In this document: positions 47,819 to 59,679 of the stretch, one piece after another
How positions within the stretch are numbered: the first letter of the stretch is position 1
How the letters are laid out: every line of letters starts with the position of its first letter
NCBI RefSeq assembly: GCF_019649055.1
Contig: NW_026570253.1
Span: 434,001 to 498,000 of the forward strand
Direction of reading: 5' to 3'
From: Paramacrobiotus metropolitanus
Taxonomy: Eukaryota; Tardigrada; Eutardigrada; Parachela; Macrobiotidae
Length of the DNA: 64,000 bases
Position numbers and translations under genes: made by a program
The notes under the pieces: model-generated
The model's database searches: none
Told to the model about the DNA's origin: nothing
What the model saw: the letters and a program-made list of their open reading frames with translations, nothing else

Positions 47819-48353
47819 AATAATTAATACTGCTGTAAATTGTAATCAGGAAATCAAAATGTGAAACAGAAATATCTAGTGAACGTCTTAACCGAACAGC
47901 CAGAACGAAGAACAACGGTGCAACTTTAAATACAGCAAACGTCTCCCGCAAGGTTGCAAACGATCCCTCACATGTCTAGATGCCCAGCATGAAAAAAAAC
48001 GGAAGGAAGGAAAAATTCAGAAGTCAGTAAAAGATTCCTGGATTTCTCTCGCAACCGCAAAGCCGCAAAACGTCATCCGCTGCTACAGAGCCTCCTGTAA
48101 TTTGCATGGGCAAAACGGCGCCCGCTCGCGGGGGAAATTTTGGTTATCTGCGATAACAGACGGGCCGCAGCTATGGCCTGTGGGATCGGATTTTAGCTTG
48201 AAGTTTTCTGCATAACTTTAGCTTGATGCGTTTTTCTGTTTAATCCAATCTCTCTTTCGTACGCAGTTTCCTAATTATTTCAGTTCAATCTGTCAAGGTT
48301 TTTCAAACGTCAACTTTTGTTGAATTTCGGTTTTTTAATATCGCTTTGCTGAG
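47819..48353. promoter_or_regulatory. Candidate shared promoter region of HACD3 and FAHD1
   Basis: A 535-bp gap separates two divergent start codons. It is GC-richer than most intergenic DNA here (especially 48060-48200) and has no TATA box. A bidirectional promoter is inferred from spacing alone. Confidence 0.4.
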
Positions 48354-49019
48354 ATGTCCGGGAGGAATTTCGAGAAGTTCGTGGACTTGGCGTCGAAAAT
48401 CATCGCCGTGGGAAAAAACTACGCCGATCACATGAAAGAAATGGGCTACGCCGCCGCCAAAGTGGACCCCGTTATCTTTATGAAACCCACGTCGGCCTTC
48501 ATCGTAGAGGGCCAGAAAATTGAATTCCCTCCGGGTTGTCAGAACCTACACCACGAAGTGGAGCTGGGCGTCGTCATCGGGAAGACCGCCAAGAAGATTC
48601 CCGAGGCGGAAGCGCTGAAGTATGTCGCCGGATACACCATCGCGCTGGATATAACCGCTCGCGATCTGCAAGATAAAGCCAAGAAAGAAGGCCTCCCTTG
48701 GACTATCCCTAAGGGCTTCGACACCTCCTGCCCCGTGGGACCCTTCGTCCACAAGGATCGTGTGCCGGATCCGCAGAATTTGAAGTTGTGGTGCAAAGTC
48801 AACGGGCAGACACGACAGAATGGTTGCACCAAAGATATGATTTATTCGGTGCCGTATTTGATTAGCTATGTTAGTAACTATTTTACCCTGTATCCTGGAG
48901 ATGTCATTCTCACAGGGACGCCGGCGGGAGTTGGCCCGGTAAAGGAAGGTGATGTTATCGAAGCCGGTTTGGATGAGTTGTCGCAGGCGTCGTTCGAAGT
49001 GGCCAAAAGTGACGCTTAA
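48354..49019 (+). CDS. FAHD1: FAHD1, acylpyruvate hydrolase / oxaloacetate decarboxylase
   Basis: An intronless frame of 221 aa, the same size as human FAHD1. The family enzyme sits in mitochondria, cleaves acylpyruvates and decarboxylates oxaloacetate with Mg2+ or Mn2+. Visible marks: GKNYADHMKEM with the lid His26/Glu29 pair; HHEVELGVVIG with metal ligands Glu68 and Glu70; ALDITARDLQ with the third ligand Asp99; KGFDTSCPVGPF; and the C-terminal GDVILTGTPAGVGPVKEGD. No residue of the active site is missing. The start lies in TGAGATGTCC, and the N-terminus has few acidic residues before the catalytic lid. It is the only single-exon gene among the intact genes here, and the presence of an intron in the 5' UTR cannot be judged. 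Confidence 0.95.
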   Translation: MSGRNFEKFVDLASKIIAVGKNYADHMKEMGYAAAKVDPVIFMKPTSAFIVEGQKIEFPPGCQNLHHEVELGVVIGKTAKKIPEAEALKYVAGYTIALDITARDLQDKAKKEGLPWTIPKGFDTSCPVGPFVHKDRVPDPQNLKLWCKVNGQTRQNGCTKDMIYSVPYLISYVSNYFTLYPGDVILTGTPAGVGPVKEGDVIEAGLDELSQASFEVAKSDA

Positions 49020-49997
49020 TACATTAGTTTGATTGCTACTGTTGGCACTTTCTCCTTGCATTTTCAGAAAATTTGTTATTATGGATGGTTGAGAATTCTG
49101 ATTTTATTGATTTTGAGAAGTTTTTACAAAAATTGATTAGACTGATGGGATTATTTACTTCCGACATTGTAGGTGTGATTTATGTTTTTATTTTTTGTGT
49201 GGTGGACATTGTGAATGCGATTAATGAAGATTTGATCCATGTGTCGATGCTGATTACTAGTTTGCTTTCGTAACAGTTAACACTACCAGTTCTTATTCAA
49301 TCAAATAATATGGTGTCTTTATTATGATAAAGTTTTGATTGTCGCTTTTTTTGCTGTTATGTCCGATTTTCACCAGGATTTGGCGAAACAGAAAATACTT
49401 ACCATACGTAATTTTTATTACTAAATACGTATTTCACTTATTAATAAAATAATTTATTGTGTCATGGTGGCCGCCCTAGGTGGCTGCATGATGTGACTCC
49501 ACCCAGACCGGTACATGGCATACGCTTGCACTTTGCAGTGATTCATCACGCCAAGGCGGAAATGAAGCCTATGATGTGTACGAGCAAGTACTTAACAGCA
49601 GTCTGCGTCAAGCTGCCACAAGTTTTCATCGAGGTTAATTGGTTAAATTTGCGTTTCGGTTTTTGTGACTTTCTAACCGCATCAGGCAGGCTTGCCTACA
49701 TTACTCTTTTTTTCGATTTTCAAACAGTTTTTTTTGGTACGAGTAGGGATCCGCAAGTGAAGATCGCTTGGTGATTAAAAGTGTCACACTGGTAAGTCGA
49801 TCATGTAACTCGGGCGCTAATTCCACGCAGATTGCATCATCAGTGTGAACCGCGTAGCCACATTGCATCGCACAGCTTGTCTAGGTGGATGATCGTTGAT
49901 CGGGTTATGTCAGCGTGTGCAACCTTGGCCTACGTTTACATTGATTACATGGTGATTTCCAGGTTGACCAGGAACCTGAGCGTGTACTGTTTTAACC
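49020..49997. other. Intergenic region between FAHD1 and tyrosyl-tRNA synthetase
   Basis: Holds the FAHD1 3' UTR and the 5' region of the synthetase. Short frames only. A patch at about 49460-49560 is GC-richer and may be a 5' UTR exon or promoter, without clear evidence. Confidence 0.45.
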
Positions 49998-52376
49998 ATG
50001 GCAGTCAATGGGGACGTCAGCGAAATCGCTGTGGAGAATCCATGGAAGGATAAATTATCCGCTCTCACTAAGGAACTTGACGAGGACACGAATAAGAATG
50101 TGACACTAATTACGCGGAATCTACAGGAAGTCCTGGGGGCGGACGCCCTGGTAGATGTCCTCCATAAAGAGAAACGCCATCTGACGGTGTACTGGGGAAC
50201 GGCAACAACGGGTCGGCCGCATATTGCTTATTTTGTGCCCATGATGAAGATTGCGGATTTCCTCAAAGCGGGCTGCGAAGTGACAATCCTGCTGGCTGAT
50301 CTCCATGCATATCTGGATAATATGAAAGCCCCGTGGAATCTGCTCAGGCACAGGACGAACTATTATGAACGAATTATCAAAGGTAGCAACCAACTTGTCT
50401 TTTAAAGACTAGATTTAGGTTTTTGTTGTAATTTGCACTTCGTTACGTTCTGCAAATTTGTGCAAAGTAACAATTATGTGTAATACGTTATGGAAGTTTA
50501 TGATCATTGATGAATTATTAACCAGATGGATAAATCCTGTTCAAATTCAGCATGCTTTAATATTGCATTATCACTTGTACATAATTTTATTTTTGGTGTA
50601 TTTTATTAAACATAGCTGTTTCATTAGCGATGCAATTTGTACGTTTTCACTGTATGTGGTTCGTAAATTAATTAACTATGAGTAATTTGCTATCTATCAG
50701 GTGCATTTTCTGCTTGATTAGCTATGCTGCGCTCCATCCGTGTACCTCTTGAGAAGCTTAACTTTCGAAGAGGGTCGGAGTATCAGCTTGAACGCGAGTA
50801 CACGTTGGATGTTTACCGTATGTCAAGCATGGTCACCGAGCATGACGCGAAGAAGGCCGGCGCTGAGGTTGTCAAACAAGTGGCCAACTCCCTGCTGTCC
50901 GGGCTACTGTACCCTGGATTGCAAGCCTTGGATGAGGAGTATCTCAAGGTGGATGCACAATTCGGCGGCGTGGATCAGCGCAAAATCTTCACCTTCGCCG
51001 AGAAGTACTTGCCGCAGTTGGGCTATAAAAAGCGTATACATTTAATGAATCCCATGGTAAGCAGTGTTGCGTGTTTACCAAAGATATTCGTTTATTTTTT
51101 AGGTTTAATTTTAATAAACTGTAGTACTCATTTATTTAATTTAAAAGAGGGAGGTTATAATTTTTGTGTGCGAGACTCGCTTATAATTCTATCAAATTTT
51201 CTTCTTTGGTTTTCCCATTTTTTACCTTGGGTCTAGAAATTGCACTTTATTTTTTTTGCTGTGCTTTATTTGATAATTTTTGACTATAACAGCTAGAACG
51301 AGTCCGCCTTGTCTTGCATTAAGATTTTCGGATTTCTGTTTACCGCTGCTGTTTGAAAGTGAATGTTGAATGTATGGGATATTCTCTCGTAAAGGGTTTG
51401 TACTGTATAGGTTCCGGGTTTAACCGGTGCCAAAATGAGTTCATCTGAGGAGGACAGCAAAATTGATTTGCTCGATTCGGAAGCCGATGTGAAAAAGAAA
51501 TTGAAGAAGGCATTCTGTGAACCAGGCAATGCGGAAGGCAACGGCGTCCTGGCCTTTTGTAAGCAAGTGGTGTTTCCTCTCACGCAAGAGACTTTCGGTG
51601 AAACAGCTGTCGTGGTGGAACGTCGACCACAGGATGGGGGACCGATAAGCTATGCCACCTTCGAAGATTTAGAAAAAGTAAGTTGTCACTTTCTTTCAAT
51701 GTACTTAAATCTTGTAATTAACGGTCGCTTGTCTTTCGCGATCTTTACCAGTTAAGTATCACAATGCAGGTTTAGGGAAATAGCCGAGTAGTGAATTTGC
51801 TTTTGCTTGTGTGTTTGTTGCTTCATTTGCTTGCCGTTCTATTTAACTGGCTGTCGCATTAATTATATCACTTCATGTATCGTGTATTGTGCGCATGGAT
51901 AAGTGTTCAACGATTTTAACTGCTGATCTTTATGGAGAAGCTTGCATAACACAAGATGACTATCATCATCTGCAGAGTGAAGAATAGAAGTGACAGATTA
52001 CCCTGATTACATATTCACCTGGTCTGATATCTTCTAGGATTTTATGGAATTAAAACTGCATCCTGCCGATCTGAAAGGCGCCGTGGCGGTCTTCGTTAAC
52101 CGCCTTCTGAAACCCATCCGCGAGGAGTTTGAAGATCCCGAACTGAAGAAACTAACACAGGAGGCCTACCCACCACCGCCTAGTAAAACCACGCCCACTA
52201 AGAACGTGGCAGCGCCCAAACCCAAAAACGGGCATGTGCCCAGCGGTGATGGGACTGTCGAGAAGAAGAAACAGACCAAGAAACATCCCAAAGTGAATGG
52301 GAATGTAAAAGAGAACGGAGAAAATGGAGTTGAAGGGCAGGGCGATCAGGCGGAGACTGCGACAACAACGACTTAG
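49998..52376 (+). CDS. YARS1: Cytosolic tyrosyl-tRNA synthetase without EMAPII-like domain
   Basis: Class I enzyme that charges tRNA-Tyr. Four exons, 49998-50382, 50722-51056, 51411-51677 and 52038-52376, give 441 aa. The HIGH-type motif is PHIAY at 74-78 (TGRPHIAYF) and KMSSS is at 248-252. The central part ([61 protein letters not shown]) matches animal cytosolic enzymes closely. After the anticodon-binding helices ([17 protein letters not shown]) the protein ends in a 65-residue Pro/Lys-rich, low-complexity tail ([19 protein letters not shown]). Human and insect enzymes continue with a roughly 160-residue EMAPII-like tRNA-binding domain; here the stop is clear, and the next gene begins on the other strand 240 bp on. 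The basic tail might partly replace tRNA binding; that is inference. Confidence 0.93.
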
Positions 52377-52616
52377 TTAGTGCGTATTTTTCGTGTGGGT
52401 CATACAATTTGGCTAGTCGGCTGAAATATTTTTTGCTTCCGCTCGCATTGATGTTTTTCCAATTTTCCGCTAATGCATGAATTTTGTACCGTTAAACAGC
52501 GAAACGTAGTCGTTTGTACCAGCTTTCGCATCGTATGAACGAAATGAAGATTATTTAGTTCAAAAGATTATTGAGCAAAGAAGTGTTGCTTTTTTCAACA
52601 AGCAGGCAAGTGGATT

Positions 52617-55270
52617 TTATGGTTTGCTTGTGTTGCTGTTGTCGGCATTCGGTTGTGGTTCCCATTGTTGACGTTCTCCAGATGCTGTTAACGCGTAGAA
52701 CGTACACGTAACGAAATAGACGGCTGCAGCTATAGCAAAAACAATTCGCCACTGAGAAATCATGTTTTCGGGATCGGTAAGTAATCCCACTAGGTAAGGC
52801 GCTACGATTCCGGGAATGGATCCCCATGTCTGTGACCATCCCATCAAAATTCCTTCAATCAAATTGAGGTTTTAAAAACAACTGTCGAAGTAAAACAGGT
52901 CCGCCGTCGTCGAATAATTGGTAATAAATACGTATTGTTCTTTATTTTTATGCAATTTACTGAAAGCTCATGTCTATTGGCTGCACACACCGGCATATTT
53001 GGGCGAGAGATCCACGTGGTTCACCGTGAATCCGACATTTGATATCCCATTGGTCGCCAGCGCCAGTATCAAAAACGCCACCGCTGCGTTATGATCACAC
53101 CCAATGAATCCCAATCCCACCAGGCATCCAGCCGGCAACACTTGCCCCACAAAATGGAACCCGCGTCGAATCCACGTCACGCTGATGATCTTTTTCTGTC
53201 GCAGCACATCTCCCATCCAGCCGGCCAGCTGCATGACAACGGCCATGGCCAGGTACGGCATAGCCGAGATAATCCCGTTCGACTGGATGTTATAGTGAAG
53301 GACCTTGCCCAGATATGATGGAATATTGGTCAGGAGGGTGTAGAAGCCCCAATTATGCCCGAAATTACCGACGCAGATTGCCCATACCGGCAGGGAAGTT
53401 AGAATCTGTCGCCAGGGTGTTTGGGGTACCGCTGTGGTCATTAGCGGCTGGGCGTGACCGATACTGTCCAGGATGAACTGTTTCTCCGTGGGAGTGATGC
53501 GGGGATGGACGGAGGGGGAGTCGTACGCGAAGTACAGCCAACCGGCGTACCAGATGAAGGCCAAACCGCCAAAAAAGTAAAATCCGCTCTCCCAACCCAG
53601 ATTCTGAATGAGAACGCCGGAGAGGATGAGGGCGACGACAGTGCCGATTTGAATGCCGGTGAATGTGATCATTACCTGCAAAACAGCTTGTTATTGTGCG
53701 ATTGCGTGCGCTGGATGGGAATTCTTTAAACAATCTAAATGCACAGGATACCATGCGTGACCTTTCGTTGGGAGGTGCCCAGAGGCCCATGAGCTGGTGG
53801 GCGGCCGGCATACTAACTCCCTAAAAATGAATAAAATTACATTACCTCAACTATCAAAGCCTGCAACACTCGCTAATTACATATAACCGCCATGTATCGT
53901 GGTTTGCACATTGTTAACCTCAATTTGAATAGGAAAATCTCCGTGAGCCGTCGTAATTCGACGGATTAAAATGACATAATATGAGCGAAATATCTAAGGA
54001 ACTGTTAATAACGGTTAAGAAATAATTATTTTATCCTTATACACAATGGAGCGCAGTGCTTTGGCTGCTGCGAAATACCGCATGCGCTATACTGTACTTA
54101 GTATTACTTACTTACCTGGACGACGCCCTGCAGTGCGCGAAGGGTCAAAAGGGCCCCGTAATGCCAACTGGCCGCCAACGGCTGGAACAGGGCCAACAGC
54201 CCCGACAGGAGAACGGCTAAGCCGAAAGGATGTTTAGCGCCGAACCGCTTGGACAGCCATCCGCCGGGGATCTGCGTTAGGATGACCCCGTAGAAGAAGG
54301 AACTGAGAATCAAGCCTTGCGTCTTTCCATCCCAGTCAAACTGCATATTCGACAAATATTAATATTCAGCTGATGGTAAGGCCATCCAAGCGAGAAATAA
54401 TGCCGAAAATAATATTTTATCTTGGTCGAATTTCCCAAAACCCTTCGAATCGTGTACCATGTACGTACGCAGCAAAAATCGGTAAGATACGAATTTCAAA
54501 GGGCAATAATTGCTAGAATACCAATCAATCGCTGTAGTAATTAAATCATTATAATTATTATGTAGACTTCATATTAATACGCTCATATGTGCAATTAGTG
54601 TAAGTTGCATTTGTGCTTACTTTTCCAGCATGCGGTACAGTGCCCGTGTCGTTGATGTTTGGGCGTGGACATGCGTCGGTGATGTTAATGCTGGCGTTTG
54701 AAGTGATGACCGTCGTATTGACCATAGCTGTTATAGTAAGGAAAAACATCGGGTACAATCGTATACCATGCTGATATTGCGCTTGCGCTGCTCAGTTCGG
54801 CAATCGGAGCCCGTCACCGGACATCTTCAACTGGAAAATTTTTACCTACAATGGCCACACTCAGATTGACGCGAATGGAGAACATGACGAAGAAGCCCAT
54901 GAAGAGGAAGAGCACTAGTTGATAACGGGATGGGATACACCACGGGGACTGGGCATCGTCAGCTAAATCGACACAAGTGGTTTGGCATGCGAGAAAACTT
55001 CATAACAATTGCTATGTAGCACACAGTACTAGTACAATATATACTAACAAGGTTTGCTAATAATAATAATTATTAGCAAACCGTAGTATTATTCTACGGC
55101 CGTTATTATTAGCCGTAGTATTATTCTACGGCACAAATTACGATGTAAATTTGTTCATAATAGCAGTATAGCCTGCGTTTACCACGGATAGGCGCTGCTG
55201 GGGTGGATGTCGGGACCGGCAGTTGACATTTTTCCTGGATGTCGTTGAGATCTGGGATCGAAGAAGACAT
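52617..55270 (-). CDS. SLC17-family (sialin-like) anion transporter, gene D
   Basis: Seven exons in transcript order, 55183-55270, 54846-54962, 54621-54727, 54116-54340, 53752-53820, 52991-53675 and 52617-52852, give 508 aa. The first exon encodes a cytosolic N-terminus (MSSSIPDLNDIQ). Family marks: [12 protein letters not shown], a loop with NTT and NIT sequons, [77 protein letters not shown], and WSQTWGSIPGIVAPYLVG. The TM4 Glu of sialin and VGLUT is Gln, and PLERS has become PNERS. Genes D and E share both changes and the intron layout, so they are a recent tandem pair. D has an intact frame and is the probable functional member. It converges on the synthetase gene, with stops 240 bp apart. 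Confidence 0.9.
55051..55132. repeat. Cluster of three short hairpins in gene D intron 1
   Basis: A hairpin with 14-bp arms (55051-55064 and 55069-55082) is followed by two copies of CGTAGTATTATTCTACGGC (55082-55100 and 55114-55132). Each copy is itself a hairpin, CCGTAG-loop-CTACGG. Confidence 0.9.
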
Positions 55271-56028
55271 TGTCACAGGGAAACAAGGAATGGGAGAAAA
55301 TCACTCCGCGCTGACTAATGATAAGCGCAGGGAAGATGGCAAATTTAGCAGCTGCGTTGAAACCGACTGCGTGCAGCTTGTGATTTTCGTCAGCAATGAG
55401 ATGGCTTGCTGGGAATGTTTACAAGTGCCGTAGTCTTGCCTAGCCTGTCTAGGTACCCTGGTGCAGTGCGTCCTTTATCGCCAACCGTCAAGCAAAATTT
55501 AACTATTTTGAACTGATACTGAGAACATAGCCCATAGCCACAGGTGTTAATTTTATCGTAGCTATTAATGAACTTTGTGTTAGCTTCAGATAATTAGCCA
55601 TCGGATTCCGCCGCTGACACACTGCAAGCGCTGAGATGTGGTTTTCTTATCATATTCATTCCGGTGATTGTCAAACTAGCATTTTGCGGGAAAATTTACG
55701 GGTCGAAAATACGTAAAGACCAACGTGACCTGACTGATATGGTATTGTGACCACAGGTTGTACATGTGTCACCAAACTCTGTTACATGACTTACATCTGG
55801 TTTTGCAAACCACCAGTTGCACCCCGTTAAAGGTAACGGAAACATGGCTAGTAATACTCGCCCGTCAGTAAGTACTCTTTCATATTATCGCGTTAGCAAT
55901 GATTTTCATAACTTTATGAAAGACAATCTGACGATGCAGTTCGTTTTTTGAGTCGACATATTCTGTTTGTAAATGCGCACAAGAACAGCAAGTACTGTGT
56001 CTCGGCGAAACGAATGAAACGTACAATT
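55271..56028. other. Intergenic region between SLC17 genes D and E
   Basis: Upstream region of gene D. It includes CCGGTGATTGTCAAAC at 55661-55676, also found upstream of gene C. No gene or RNA is recognised. Confidence 0.45.
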
Positions 56029-59000
56029 TCATGCTTTCTGATTTCTTCTTAACATATTCCGGCCTTCCGGCAAACTTTGAGGCCGCTTCCATACCTGGCG
56101 TTCACCGGACGCGGTTAAAGCGTAAAACACACTCGTTACCACATAAATCGTTGCAGTTAAAGTAAAAACAATGCGCCACTGTGCCACTGTATTTTTTGGA
56201 CTAGTGATGAGACCAACTAGGTAAGGGGAAACGATGCCCGGAAGCGTTCCCCAAATCTGCGACCATCCCATTAAAATTCCTGCAACAAAAAATTTGCAAC
56301 AGGCATTAAGCAACAACATTAGTCTTTGATTAATTTTGATTACTTTAATGTTTGAAAACAAATGAACCATTTGATTAGTGATTATAGTATCTTCTTCATA
56401 AACTGGCAAGGTATTACACATCACGTGTATACTTTACGATTCTTTTGTAATCGAAGTAAGACTTCAGATTAACCTGTTTTTATAAGTTTGAATTGGATTT
56501 AAGTGGAGGTGTTATACTATATACTGCAATCTACTTCAATACTCGCAGATAATTAATGTACGAATATTTTGTATCCGAATGCGCACCGGTGTATTTTGGT
56601 GAGAGATCAACATGGTTAACCGCGAACCCGACACTGGAGATTCCGTTCGCGGCCATAGCGGCAATCAGCAAGGTCACCGCCATATTTCGATCACATCCGA
56701 CGAATCCCAACACAATAAACAGTCCCGCTGGCAAAAGTTGCCCCACCAGATGAAAACCCCGGCGGATGCACGTAACACTGATGACCTTTCGCTGTCGCAG
56801 CACATCCCCCAGCCAGCCGGCCAGCTGCATGACGACGGCCATGGCTAAATTAAATACGGCATGGCTGAGATGATGCCATTGGTCTGAATATTATACTGCA
56901 GTGTCTTCCCCAAATAGGACGGCATAGTAGTCAGCAAAGTGTAAAAGCCCCAGTTGTGTCCAAAATAACCCACGCAGATAGCCCAAACTGGCAGAGACGT
57001 AAGAATGTGTCGCCAAGGCGTAGAGCGAAAGGTGTCGCCGGGATGGGTGCCGATTGCGAACAAGATAAAGTGCCGCTCTTTAGGCGAGATGCGCGGATGG
57101 GTTGACGGCGACTCGTGACCGATGTATAGCCAACCGGCGAACCAGACAAAGGTCACACCACCGAAAAAGTAAAATCCACTTTCCCAGCCAAGATTCCGGA
57201 TGAGAACGCCAGAAAGGATGGATGCCACCACGGTGCCCATTTGAATGCCGGTAAAGGCTATCATTACCTACCAGTAATGGAAACATTGCACTACTGAGTA
57301 GTGTATGTGCTACCCGTATATCAGAAATTTGTTAAAAAATTACTGTATTATATTGCACGGTATATTCTGTTTAAAATTACGTATATCATGTGGAACAACA
57401 GACATTATTTCCCGCTTCAGATAAGGTGAAGCTTCGCTGTCAGTTTAGGCCTAGCTAATAATAAGATGATAACTCATGATCGTATTATTGGCATACTGCG
57501 CGCCGTGCACGGTATGATTTCTCACATCATAATTTCGTGCACGGTATTATAACAACATTATTCACCATTCGTGACCTTTCGTTTGGAGGTGCCCAGAGTC
57601 CCAGAAGATGATGAGCCGCTGGCATACTGACACCCTAAAAACAAACCGCAGCCGAACTTTGCGATTTACGATTTACATCATTAACTAAATTCCATTATTT
57701 GCACAAGCAAGTAGGTACGGAGTACAAGTACGCACTACGCACTTGCACAACACCTTGCAGGATACGCAGGGTGAGGAGCGCCGAATAATGCCAAGTGGCG
57801 GCCACCGGCATAAGTAAGCCGAACAAGCCGGACAGTAGCACTGCCAAGCCAAACGGATACTTCGCACCAAATTTTCGGGAAAACCAACCACCGGGGATCT
57901 GTGTCAGGATGAAACCCCAGAAAAAGGAGCTAAGGATGAGGCCCTGTGTTTTTCCATCCCAATCAAACTGCAACTGAGTATCTATGAGTATCATGTGTAT
58001 GGCACTTACGATACAACTGTCTATATCTTTAATTATACTGTATGGATATAATTTATTATTATACAGCTCAGGAAGCATCTGTACTTCTACAGTTATTACA
58101 ATAATGACAGTTGTAATTTCGTCGGTAAGCTACATGCATAATAATGCGCACGTAGTAGAAATGGAGTATACGTCTATGCTGTTATAACAGGCATGTACAA
58201 AGGATTCAAAGAATCCAGAGCGACCAGTGTACGAGCACTCACTGTAAATCGCAGCAATAATTTTGAACCTAAACAGCAGTGAACAACAAAGCAAAGCAGT
58301 AAACAACTGTTGTAACTTGTAATTCTAAACCGTAACACGAGGGAAAATTAACACCTATATAGATATTAATATTTTATTTATCAGATAATTATGTAATCAC
58401 GTGAAAGGCCAGTTCACGTAATTTGCTCGCTTATACAATTGTACCTTGCCGGCATGCTGCGATGGCCCAGTTATATTGCCGGCCTCTCGTGGACAAATGT
58501 TATTAACTTTGGATGCGTTGAGCAAAAGCGACTCTGTCGTGGTGCTGGCGTTGGTCATGGCTGTATTAATTAAATAAAGTTTCTGTTAAAAAATTGCTAA
58601 TTAAAATTGTAAAAAGCAATGCAGTAGACGCGAAATCCACATCATAGTACACGGCAGCCGCACAAAATTAGCGTTTACATTATATATTTTTTACCTACAA
58701 TTGCCACGTTCAGGTTCACACGAATGGAGAACATAACGAAAAATCCCATAAAGAGGAACAGGACCAGTTGGTACCGTGCCGGTATGCACAAATGCCTTTC
58801 TAAAAAAATATTAATAATGCAGATAACAATATCTTGTACATGTTATGCAAAATCAAGCGCAAACAAATCGAACTATGCAACAGCATTTTTACCAAGGTAT
58901 TGTTAGTTTGCACAACGGCGTTGTTGCTGCAACTGTAGTTTAAATTTTAAAAGAAAATAAAAATGGAAAGGGCAAAAATTGAAAAACATCAAAAATGAAA

Positions 59001-59177
59001 TTAAAAGCTGTAGATAAAAAGGTTAATTAAAAGGGATTTCGTTAAATAAATATTGCAAAGTTAAAAGCTAGCAACAAAGCTACCCTTGTCTGTGCCGTCA
59101 GATCCAGCGTCTTGCGTTCGTATAAATTCCTGCTGCTCCTTTGCATCGTCCTCAATTTTCGTGGAAAAAATCGCCAT
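56029..59177 (-). pseudogene. SLC17-family transporter, gene E, with a 5-bp frameshift
   Basis: Close tandem paralogue of gene D with the same seven-exon layout: 59084-59177, 58695-58799, 58445-58560, 57743-57967, 57566-57634, 56587-57267 and 56029-56279. Without the defect it would code for about 511 aa. The TM4 segment reads RILQGVVQ and is followed by LWAPPNERSRM, as in D. The sixth exon is 681 bp where phase requires 676. At 56846-56855 the five bases TAAAT occur twice in tandem, interrupting the codons of MPYLAMAVV and giving a stop two codons later, before TM8. All splice sites and the rest of the frame downstream look normal, so the loss is recent, polymorphic, or an assembly error. 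If real, only a protein truncated at about TM7 would be made. Confidence 0.8.
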
Positions 59178-59679
59178 TTATTTGCTTTTTATTAATATGC
59201 AGAAATTAGGTAAATGGATGAGATGCGTAGCAATAATCTAACATTCCATAGCGCTTTGCGTGCGTAGGAATCAGATGCAGATAGTATTGTACTTCGCTAT
59301 CAAGAAACTTTGTCCTGTCACCGGATACAGAACATCGAATCACAGGATGTTCATGAAGGGAATTTTGCCGTTAAGCATTTGTAAAATGTAACAATGCGCG
59401 TTTGCACCATTACGATTATAGGGTATACAAAAGTGACACTACAAGTTTGCAATACGTATCTCTAATTAGTTTATACACAGAGATTGTGACAGAACAGATA
59501 TGGCGTGTGTCGTATAATGAAACTTCGCGACTCCGCGTGTACTGATTTTTCGTCTGTATATATATGTAAGTGTGTCAGGTTTCCAACATTTGTGTAATAA
59601 GAAAAGTGGCTCATTTACCGAAGATTAGATTAAATTTCAACCAGAGCTCTCTCAGTGCAGTTGGTTGAAATTGTTTGTT
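59178..59679. other. Gap between SLC17 genes E and F
   Basis: About 500 bp of AT-rich sequence. I searched the minus strand for the last exon of gene F (the segment with NHVD, ILMG and the final two membrane helices) and found no trace. It also serves as the upstream region of gene E. Confidence 0.5.
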
